A DNA stretch of 5,126 nt, taken from positions 1-5,126 of the forward strand of contig JANQGS010000005.1 of NCBI GenBank assembly GCA_028277195.1, read 5' to 3'. The notes beneath the pieces were generated by a model. It did not search any database and was not told the DNA's origin. It was given only the letters and a program-made list of their open reading frames with translations. The DNA comes from Candidatus Gastranaerophilales bacterium (lineage in GTDB: Bacteria > Cyanobacteriota > Vampirovibrionia > Gastranaerophilales > UBA9971). The translations under genes were made by a program, and so were the position numbers. Every line of letters begins with the position of its first letter. The first letter of the stretch is position 1. Of this stretch, positions 1-4,941 are shown in pieces.

Positions 1-171
1 AATATCGGGAGTTATGAGCAGGACCGGTTTTTTTAACTCTTTAATAAGCCGGGAAACAAAAAAGCTCCTCGCTGCCCCTGCTAAGCCCGTAAGATAGATT
101 GACCCCTTATTTTCAAGGATTTTAAGGATTTTTTTAAATTTTGCGTTTTTTATAATTTGATTATCCGGCAT
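1..171 (-). CDS. mfd: Transcription-repair coupling factor Mfd, N-terminal fragment (runs off the window)
   Basis: This is the first 57 codons of a minus-strand gene whose remainder lies to the left of the window. Residues 27-55 contain the stretch GLAGAARSFF (29-38) followed by KKPVLLITPD (47-56). This closely matches the start of Mfd, where the same position reads like GLSGSARS...KPIFLITHN in Bacillus subtilis as I remember it. In Mfd this segment opens the UvrB-like N-terminal module that binds UvrA; the complete protein is a large cytoplasmic DNA translocase that removes stalled RNA polymerase and recruits nucleotide excision repair. The ATG at 169-171 is preceded directly by an in-frame TTG, and an in-frame TAA lies a few codons further upstream, so the start is bounded. 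No clear Shine-Dalgarno sequence is visible. UvrB is the main alternative, but its N-terminus has a Walker A motif at the equivalent place and this does not. The helicase domains cannot be seen. Confidence 0.75.
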   Translation of the reverse strand, partial: MPDNQIIKNAKFKKILKILENKGSIYLTGLAGAARSFFVSRLIKELKKPVLLITPDI

Positions 172-201
172 CAATAAATCTTAACATAAGTTAATCTTGG
201 C

Positions 202-219
202 AACAGTTCGTAACAGTTC
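202..219. repeat. Tandem 8-bp repeat AACAGTTC with 10-bp period
   Basis: Two identical copies of AACAGTTC (202-209 and 212-219) are separated by GT, so they repeat once per helical turn. Each copy contains the near-palindrome AACNGTT. They overlap the predicted mfd transcription start (about 218) and lie just downstream of its -10 box, a position suited to a repressor operator. No known regulator motif is recognised, and it does not fit the Gram-positive LexA box CGAAC-N4-GTTCG. Confidence 0.45.
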
Positions 220-224
220 AGGCT

Positions 225-253
225 ATTATTCGCAAAAAAATTTTACTTGTCAA
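225..253 (-). promoter_or_regulatory. Sigma-70 type promoter for mfd
   Basis: Read on the minus strand, a perfect -35 hexamer TTGACA (253-248) is followed by a 17-bp spacer and AATAAT (230-225), five of six bases matching the -10 consensus. Transcription would start near 218 and give a leader of roughly 47 nt before the mfd ATG. This is the strongest promoter match in the divergent region. The assignment rests only on sequence matching. Confidence 0.6.
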
Positions 254-278
254 TGCGAATTTATTATCAAATCAAGGG

Positions 279-307
279 TTGTAAAATTATTACTATATTT
301 ATATAGT
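279..307 (+). promoter_or_regulatory. Possible promoter for the photolyase operon, placing the RNA start at the ATG
   Basis: TTGTAA (279-284; four of six matches to TTGACA) and TATAGT (302-307; five of six matches to TATAAT) are separated by exactly 17 bp. The expected start of transcription, about 7 nt after the -10 box, falls on or next to the photolyase ATG at 315. This agrees with the absence of any Shine-Dalgarno sequence there and suggests a leaderless message. The -35 match is weak and the region is very AT-rich, so a chance match is possible. Confidence 0.35.
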
Positions 308-314
308 CAAAAAC

Positions 315-1667
315 ATGAAAACCGAAAGACTGACAATCCTGAAACAGGGCAAGCTGGCTAAAGGCCCTGTTGTGTACTGGATGAGCAGGGACCAGCGGGC
401 CAATGACAACTGGGCGTTTTTATATGCGCAAAAGCTGGCTATTGAGCTGGAATCCCCCCTGACAGTCATTTTTTGCCTCGTGCCGGGGTTTTTAGGCGCA
501 ACCCTGAGGCAGTACAGCTTTATGATTAAAGGATTAAAATCCGTACAAAAAGAACTGGAGGGCAAAAATATTGAATTCCGGCTCTTAACAGGCAGCCCTG
601 AAAGGGAAATTCCTGAATTTATTTCAAAAAATGCCGTTTCTGCGGTTGTAACAGACTTTGACCCTCTAAAAATCAAGAGGGAATGGAAAAAATCCGTTCA
701 GGAAAATACCGAAATACCTTTTTATGAAGTTGACGCGCATAATATCGTCCCCTGCCGGTATGCTTCAGACAAGCAGGAATGGGCTGCATATACATTCAGG
801 CCAAAAATAAACAGGCTGCTGGATGAATTTATGGACGACTTTCCTGAATTGTCCCCTCATCCCTATAAGAGAAAAGTAGCACGGGCCGATTTTGAGCCGG
901 ACAGTGTCCTGGACGGCCTGGCGTGTGATAAATCGGTTAAACCGGTTGAATGGATAAAACCCGGGGAGGAAAACGCCCGGTTAATGCTCAAAACTTTTAT
1001 TGAGGAAAAACTCCCCGGTTACGCGGAATTAAGAAACAACCCCGCACTGGATTACCAGTCCAATCTTTCACCCTACCTGCATTTCGGGCAAATTTCAGCT
1101 CAGCGGGTGGCTCTTGAGGTTTCCGGGGCGGGCAGTGGGGATTCAATAAAGGCTTTTCTGGAGGAATTAATTGTGCGGCGGGAATTATCGGATAATTTTT
1201 GTTATAACAACCCTGATTATGACAGTTTTGCCGGGTTTCCCGACTGGGCGCGAAAGAGCCTGAATGAACACAGGCAGGACTTAAGGCCACGTATCTACAC
1301 CCCGGAAGAATTTGAAAATGGGCGGACTCACGATGATTTATGGAACGCGGCCCAGCTGGAAATGGTCAACAGGGGAAAAATGCACGGTTATATGCGTATG
1401 TACTGGGCAAAAAAGATACTCGAATGGTCAGAAACACCTGAGGAAGCACAGAAAACAGCTATTTACCTTAATGACAGGTATGAGCTTGACGGCAGGGACC
1501 CGAACGGTTATACGGGAATTGCCTGGAGTATAGGGGGAGTTCACGACAGGGCCTGGCCCGGAAGGCCGGTTTTCGGGAAAATCAGGTATATGAGCTATAA
1601 CGGGCTAAAATCAAAATTCGACACAGACAGGTATGCGGAAAAGTGTTTAAATAGTACTATGGAATAA
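315..1667 (+). CDS. phrB: Class II cyclobutane pyrimidine dimer (CPD) photolyase
   Basis: A cytoplasmic flavoprotein that uses blue light and reduced FAD to split UV-induced pyrimidine dimers in DNA. The 450-residue length is complete for class II. The N-terminal antenna-type domain carries the class II signature YWMSRDQRANDNWAFLYAQ (21-39) and PGFLGATLRQY (57-67), then VDAHNIVPC (139-147) and FRPKI (161-165). The C-terminal FAD/DNA-binding domain has LDGRDPNGY (391-399), WSIGGVHDRAW (404-414) and FGKIRYM (420-426). W343, W364 and W371 have the same spacing as the electron-transfer tryptophans W360, W381 and W388 of the Methanosarcina mazei enzyme (constant offset of 17, from memory). The same offset places E284 and N386 at its active-site Glu and FAD-contacting Asn, so the enzyme is probably active. 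The ATG at 315 is the only standard start after the in-frame TAA at 282-284. It lacks a ribosome binding site. The gene is divergent from mfd and is followed 5 nt later by an ABC ATPase gene. Confidence 0.95.
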   Translation: MKTERLTILKQGKLAKGPVVYWMSRDQRANDNWAFLYAQKLAIELESPLTVIFCLVPGFLGATLRQYSFMIKGLKSVQKELEGKNIEFRLLTGSPEREIPEFISKNAVSAVVTDFDPLKIKREWKKSVQENTEIPFYEVDAHNIVPCRYASDKQEWAAYTFRPKINRLLDEFMDDFPELSPHPYKRKVARADFEPDSVLDGLACDKSVKPVEWIKPGEENARLMLKTFIEEKLPGYAELRNNPALDYQSNLSPYLHFGQISAQRVALEVSGAGSGDSIKAFLEELIVRRELSDNFCYNNPDYDSFAGFPDWARKSLNEHRQDLRPRIYTPEEFENGRTHDDLWNAAQLEMVNRGKMHGYMRMYWAKKILEWSETPEEAQKTAIYLNDRYELDGRDPNGYTGIAWSIGGVHDRAWPGRPVFGKIRYMSYNGLKSKFDTDRYAEKCLNSTME

Positions 1668-1672
1668 GTATT

Positions 1673-2503
1673 ATGGAAAAAATTATTGAAATAAACTGCC
1701 TGGAGCACGTATATCCCGATAAAACAAAGTTGGAGATATGCGGGATTGAGCTGGTGGTGAGCCGGGGGGAGCGGGTTGCGGTGCTTGGCCCGAGCGGTTC
1801 GGGAAAAACCACCCTTTTAAAGCACATAATAGGCCTTTTAACACCATCAAACGGCCTGGTAAGGGTGTTTGGAGTTGACCCTGCAAAAGAGTACCGCAAA
1901 ATCAGGAAAAAAGTGGGAGTAATCCTCCAAAACGTTGAAGAACAGTTAATAGGCCCTTCTGTTATTGAGGATGTGATGTTTTCGCCTTTGAATTACGGTT
2001 ATTCAGGGCGGGAAGCAAAACTAATGGCGGAAAAAATCATTGATGAGCTGGGCATTGCTCATTTAAAAAATAAAATTATACATTACCTCTCTGGCGGTGA
2101 AAAGCGAAAGGTAGCCCTGGCTGGCGCGCTGGTTATGCAGCCGGAGCTGCTTGTGCTGGACGAACCGTTTGCAGGGCTTGACATAAAGAGCGAGAAGGCA
2201 TATATAAACTTTATTAATGAGTATTCAAGGCAAAAACGGATAAGCATAATAATTTCCCTGCATAATGTTGAGCTGGTGCCAGAATTTGCCGATACAGTGT
2301 ACTTAATCTCAGCAGTTGATAGTCTCTCAAAAAAAGGCACGCCCGGAGAAATTTTTTCCAACCCCGAAGAGCTCCAAAAATTCAACCTGGAAGAGCCTGT
2401 TATGGTAAAATTGTTTAACAGGTTAAAGCAAAGGGGCATGGATGTTAAAATACCGGTGAGCGTGGAGGAAGCGGTTGAAATCATACAAAATCTTCATAAT
2501 TAA
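1673..2503 (+). CDS. ECF-type (CbiO/EcfA-like) ABC transporter ATP-binding protein
   Basis: A 276-residue cytoplasmic ATPase with all the catalytic motifs of an ABC nucleotide-binding domain. These are Walker A GPSGSGKT (39-46), Q-loop Gln86, signature LSGGE (139-143), Walker B ELLVLDEP (158-165) with catalytic Glu164, D-loop AGLD (167-170) and switch His197. The Q-loop segment LQNVEEQLIGPSVIEDVMFSPLNYG (split here as 85-97 and 98-109) is typical of energy-coupling-factor ATPases that drive cobalt, nickel or vitamin uptake (CbiO, EcfA). So is the C-terminal tail VSVEEAVEIIQ (262-272). Such ATPases work with an EcfT/CbiQ transmembrane protein and a substrate-binding S component; neither is encoded in the window, so the substrate is unknown. 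The gene begins 5 nt after the photolyase stop, with only a weak GGAA (1661-1664) as ribosome site, which suggests co-transcription and reinitiation. It overlaps the next gene by 29 nt. Confidence 0.88.
   Translation: MEKIIEINCLEHVYPDKTKLEICGIELVVSRGERVAVLGPSGSGKTTLLKHIIGLLTPSNGLVRVFGVDPAKEYRKIRKKVGVILQNVEEQLIGPSVIEDVMFSPLNYGYSGREAKLMAEKIIDELGIAHLKNKIIHYLSGGEKRKVALAGALVMQPELLVLDEPFAGLDIKSEKAYINFINEYSRQKRISIIISLHNVELVPEFADTVYLISAVDSLSKKGTPGEIFSNPEELQKFNLEEPVMVKLFNRLKQRGMDVKIPVSVEEAVEIIQNLHN
2464..2469 (+). promoter_or_regulatory. Ribosome binding site GGAGGA selecting a TTG start
   Basis: GGAGGA lies 5 nt before the TTG at 2475, inside the 3' end of the ATPase gene. It is the best Shine-Dalgarno match in the window. 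It fixes the glycosyltransferase start at a TTG codon rather than at a later ATG, and the translated N-terminus (KIFIINP from residue 5) is a sensible first beta-strand. Confidence 0.7.
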
Positions 2504-3467
2504 CCCTATAAGCATAATCGGTGACCTTTTAATAAGGGGCATTGCCAGGGGATTTGATAAACAGGGACATAAAACCCTGATGACGGATGTGCGGGAACTT
2601 GATGAGGCAAAAATCAGGGATTTTAACCCGGATTTTGTTCTCGGGCTTGACTATGCGCACCTTATAAGGGACGATTCAAAGAGCATAATAAAAAATCTTA
2701 ATGTGCCCATAGTGCATTTTTTCATTGATGACCCCAACTCCTCATTTGCTCATGCGGGGGATTTAACGTTATATAATAAACTGGCCTGCACTGACGGTAT
2801 TGTGTTGTGCTGGGATAAAGCGTTTTTAAGTGACTTCAGGAATGATGTCTATTATTTGCCCACCGGCATTGATTTTGAGGTGTATAAAGAGCCTGACACC
2901 GGGGTAAAAATCGGGAAATCCTCAATATTATTTGCGGGAAGGCCCCTCACCGACAGGAGGGAGAGCATAATTGCCCATGTGGCAAGGAGCTTCCCCGGGC
3001 TTTTAAGTATTTATTGCTATAAACCGCATTTTGACAGGAGTGTTGAGAACATGCTCGAAAAAGGGTTTCTTAATGAAACGGAAACCGGGGAGTACAAAAA
3101 ATGCCACAAAGGCTTTTTGCAAGGGGAAAAGGAGCTGGCAGCCGCGTATCATAACTGCGATATGGTTTTAAATATAACAATGGAGCAGGGCCCTTCAAGC
3201 ATGAATTCAAGGGTACTGGAGGCGCTTGCAACGGGTGCTTTTTTGCTTACCGACCCTGTCGGGGATACCGCAGAGTATTTTGAGGAAAACCGGGATTTTG
3301 TGTTTTACAGGGATTTAGGGGACTTAACCGAAAAAATCCGGTTATACCTGGAAAATCCTGGCTTAAGGCGAGAAATTGCCGGGAACGGAAAGAAAAAAGT
3401 CGAACAAAGCCACACTCTTTACAGAAGGGCCCAGCAGATTATTCATATAATGAAAGGGTATTTATAA
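2475..3467 (+). CDS. CgeB-like family glycosyltransferase (GT-B fold)
   Basis: A 330-residue, probably cytoplasmic protein without signal peptide or membrane segments. The N-terminal half starts with strand KIFIIN (5-10). It contains FNPDFVLGLDY (50-60) and the HFFIDDP motif (81-87), which resembles the 'F.DDP' motif of CgeB/DUF3880-type N-terminal domains. A second Rossmann-like half begins with ILFAGRP (151-157). It ends with SMNSRVLEALATGAFLLTD (242-260), matching the nucleotide-sugar binding region of Glyco_trans_1_2-type enzymes (N-R-x-x-E-A-x-x-x-G-x-F-L-L-T). The C-terminal helices LYLENPGLRREIAGNGKK (290-307) are also typical. The expected role is transfer of a sugar from an activated donor to a surface polysaccharide or protein; donor and acceptor cannot be told. 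Translation starts at TTG, with a strong ribosome site, 29 nt inside the ABC ATPase gene, so the two are probably translationally coupled. No other polysaccharide genes are in the window. Confidence 0.8.
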   Translation: MKSYKIFIINPISIIGDLLIRGIARGFDKQGHKTLMTDVRELDEAKIRDFNPDFVLGLDYAHLIRDDSKSIIKNLNVPIVHFFIDDPNSSFAHAGDLTLYNKLACTDGIVLCWDKAFLSDFRNDVYYLPTGIDFEVYKEPDTGVKIGKSSILFAGRPLTDRRESIIAHVARSFPGLLSIYCYKPHFDRSVENMLEKGFLNETETGEYKKCHKGFLQGEKELAAAYHNCDMVLNITMEQGPSSMNSRVLEALATGAFLLTDPVGDTAEYFEENRDFVFYRDLGDLTEKIRLYLENPGLRREIAGNGKKKVEQSHTLYRRAQQIIHIMKGYL

Positions 3468-3503
3468 GCAACCGCTGCGGGCGGTGAGGATAACAAGTTT
3501 TTC

Positions 3504-3532
3504 TTGCCATTCCGGAAGTGGAGCATTAAAAT
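3504..3532 (+). promoter_or_regulatory. Sigma-70 type promoter for scpB and the secreted-protein gene
   Basis: TTGCCA (3504-3509, five of six to TTGACA) and TAAAAT (3527-3532, five of six to TATAAT) are separated by 17 bp. Transcription would start near 3539, giving a leader of about 26 nt before the scpB ATG. It sits in the only sizeable gap between plus-strand genes (3468-3564), which argues that scpB starts a new transcription unit. Confidence 0.6.
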
Positions 3533-3564
3533 TAAGTTTATAATAAAAAAACAAAAGCAGGACA

Positions 3565-4065
3565 ATGACCCTGAAATCCAGAATAGAAGCGGTGCTTTTC
3601 GTTATAGGAAAAGCCGCAACAGTCGAGGAAATAGCAGAAATCCTTAAACAGGACCCCGTTGATGTTGAAGGTGAACTGCTCGAATTGATAATGGACTACT
3701 CCGCCCGTGAGGGCGCTCTTGAAATAGACGACGAGAACGGTTATATCCTCCAGGTAAGGGAAGATTACAGGGATATAGTGGAAAAAATCGTTCCGGTTGA
3801 GCTAAAACCTCCTGTATTAAAGACATTAACAATAATTGCACTGAAAGAACCCATCAGGCAGACCCTGCTAAAGGAATTGCGCGGGGCAACGACTTATGAG
3901 CACGTGGGAGAACTGCTTGAAAAAGGGCTGATTACCCGTAAAAAAGACAAAAACGGAAGGTCCTTTATCCTGAAAACCTCACCAAAATTTGCCGAATACT
4001 TTAAACTTAAGGGCGATACAAGAGCCCTGGCTAAAATTTTAGATTTAAACCAGGATGCTGAATGA
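3565..4065 (+). CDS. scpB: Segregation and condensation protein B (ScpB)
   Basis: ScpB is a dimeric cytoplasmic protein that, with the kleisin ScpA, regulates the SMC complex that compacts and segregates the chromosome. The 166 residues form two winged-helix domains. The first runs over about 1-78, starting LKSRIEAVLFVIGKAATVEE (3-22), where the family has 'IEALLF..G.P...EEL'. The second runs over about 82-150: LKTLTIIALKEPIRQTLLKE (85-104), ELRGATT (104-110) and LLEKGLI (117-123), then FILKTSPKFAEYFKL (134-148). These match the ScpB pattern 'LETLAIIAY.QPI...EI..IRG...L...L...GLI...Y.TT..FL..F.L'. It is slightly shorter than the usual 180-200 residues because it lacks an extended C-terminal tail. 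scpA, often the upstream neighbour, is not in the window. AGGA (3559-3562) lies only 2 nt before the ATG, so the ribosome site is poorly spaced. The gene overlaps the next by ATGA. Confidence 0.9.
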   Translation: MTLKSRIEAVLFVIGKAATVEEIAEILKQDPVDVEGELLELIMDYSAREGALEIDDENGYILQVREDYRDIVEKIVPVELKPPVLKTLTIIALKEPIRQTLLKELRGATTYEHVGELLEKGLITRKKDKNGRSFILKTSPKFAEYFKLKGDTRALAKILDLNQDAE

Positions 4066-4634
4066 AAAAATTTCTCGCAATAATTACGCTATTTTTTTTT
4101 ATAGCCCCGTCTTACGGGGAATTAGACTATGAGCGCTTATATGAAGACACTCCCGTGCTTGATTATATGTATGAAACAGGTCTTGATGAAGAGGAGTCAG
4201 AGGATTATGAGGACTATATCATTTCTCCTTACGTGCTGGTAAGGCTCCCGGTTAAATTAAGGAATAAAAATATTGTCCTGCCCCCGGGATATTACCTTGT
4301 AAAGCCGGAAAAAGAGGACGGGTACAGGTTTGCTATTTTTAAGCAGAACGGCGTGGTAAGGGGAGCTGTCCCTGTTTACCAGAAATCATGGGTAAACCCG
4401 GAATTAATGTTCCCAAAACCGCCAAAAAAAAAGCATAAGTGGTATGTCCAGCCTTTTGTAACCGTTAAGGACATAGTAAAATGGCCGTTTAAAAAGCTGC
4501 TTGAGCACAGGAAGCCTCTTCCCCCGCCCAGGGCAAAAGCGGACTTCAGGTTGACGGAGGATGGTGAGTATTATGATATGTGGCTTTACGTGGAGAGCAG
4601 CCTTTACAAGATGTTATTTAAGCTGGAACAATAG
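4062..4634 (+). CDS. Secreted or periplasmic protein of unknown function
   Basis: I do not recognise this 190-residue protein. It has a clear Sec signal peptide: KK at 2-3, a hydrophobic core FLAIITLFFFIA (4-15), and a likely cleavage after SYG (17-19); no lipobox Cys is present. The mature part begins with an acidic, tyrosine-rich stretch (20-52, including DEEESEDYEDY at 42-52). Next comes a probably beta-rich section (56-108) with LPPGYYLVKP (73-82) and RFAIFKQNGVVRGAVPVYQK (89-108). A basic, proline-rich linker (118-127, PKPPKKKHKW) and a second K/P-rich patch (143-158) lie before a C-terminal region ending YVESSLYKMLFKLEQ. No membrane anchor is seen after the signal. The start codon overlaps the scpB stop as ATGA, which indicates translational coupling to a chromosome-segregation gene; the reason is unclear. 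The gene contains a run of nine T (4092-4100) and one of nine A (4424-4432). Confidence 0.8.
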   Translation: MKKFLAIITLFFFIAPSYGELDYERLYEDTPVLDYMYETGLDEEESEDYEDYIISPYVLVRLPVKLRNKNIVLPPGYYLVKPEKEDGYRFAIFKQNGVVRGAVPVYQKSWVNPELMFPKPPKKKHKWYVQPFVTVKDIVKWPFKKLLEHRKPLPPPRAKADFRLTEDGEYYDMWLYVESSLYKMLFKLEQ

Positions 4635-4668
4635 GGACAGGGGAACTTATGCAGCTTCTTCCTTGTCC
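4635..4668. other. Imperfect hairpin between convergent genes
   Basis: GGACAGGGGA (4635-4644) can pair with TTCCTTGTCC (4659-4668), giving ten pairs of which two are G-U on the plus strand, around a 14-nt loop. It begins right after the stop of the secreted-protein gene and extends into the 3' end of the convergent antitoxin-like gene. No U-run follows on either strand, so it is not a standard intrinsic terminator. It might stabilise 3' ends or be accidental. Confidence 0.3.
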
Positions 4669-4928
4669 ATGGCCTGCTTAAGCACTGACTTGATATAAGT
4701 CTGGTATGGCAATCCTTTTTTTTCTGCGATTTTTTTACACCTTTGTATTTCTGTTTTAGGCCATCTGATGTGTACACTTATGGATTTTTTTTCTTCAATT
4801 TCTTTTTCTGCCTGCTCTGTCATTTGCTCAATATCAAGTAAATTACCAAATTCATCTTCAACAATTTCGGGTAGTTGAGCATCTTCAGCAGATTCAATTT
4901 TTACTTTTTTAATTTCTTTTTTCTTCAT
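4647..4928 (-). CDS. CopG/ribbon-helix-helix antitoxin-like protein (BrnA-type layout)
   Basis: A 93-residue protein with a charged, mainly acidic N-terminal half (11-48). The C-terminal ribbon-helix-helix consists of the strand SISVHIRWPK (49-58), helix IQRCKKIAEKKG (61-72) and then LPYQTYIKSVLKQAMDKE (73-90). The 'KKGLPYQTYIKSVL' segment is characteristic of the CopG antitoxin family of type II toxin-antitoxin systems. With the DNA-binding domain at the C-terminus and the presumed toxin-binding part at the N-terminus, the layout resembles BrnA, whose gene follows its toxin gene. Such proteins neutralise the toxin and repress their own operon. A good ribosome site AAGGTG (4940-4935 on the minus strand) lies 6 nt before the ATG. 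Just 13 nt upstream ends another open frame (4942-5126), a possible toxin remnant. The gene converges on the secreted-protein gene with 12 nt between the stops. Confidence 0.75.
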   Translation of the reverse strand: MKKKEIKKVKIESAEDAQLPEIVEDEFGNLLDIEQMTEQAEKEIEEKKSISVHIRWPKTEIQRCKKIAEKKGLPYQTYIKSVLKQAMDKEEAA

Positions 4929-4941
4929 TTAAGTCACCTTT

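Noticed and set aside
202..219. LexA/SOS box in the mfd-photolyase spacer
   Set aside because: CGAAC occurs on the minus strand, but the matching GTTCG half at the right spacing is missing; the repeat is direct, not inverted.
299..676. Minus-strand open frame of 125 codons opposite the photolyase start
   Set aside because: It lies antisense to strongly conserved photolyase codons and shows no recognisable motif; it is a shadow frame.
997..1290. Minus-strand frame of 97 codons and other short frames at 1312-1533, 1657-1899, 1683-1886 and 3644-3841
   Set aside because: All lie within confidently assigned genes in other frames and have no ribosome sites or family features.
2083..2484. Minus-strand open frame of 133 codons opposite the ABC ATPase
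   Set aside because: Low-complexity Ser-rich product antisense to the signature and Walker B motifs; no independent support.
3471..3502. GC hairpin ACCGC-TGCGG-GCGGT followed by a T run, as a terminator for the glycosyltransferase operon
   Set aside because: The stem has only five pairs and the TTTTT run starts about 12 nt after it, too far for a standard intrinsic terminator.
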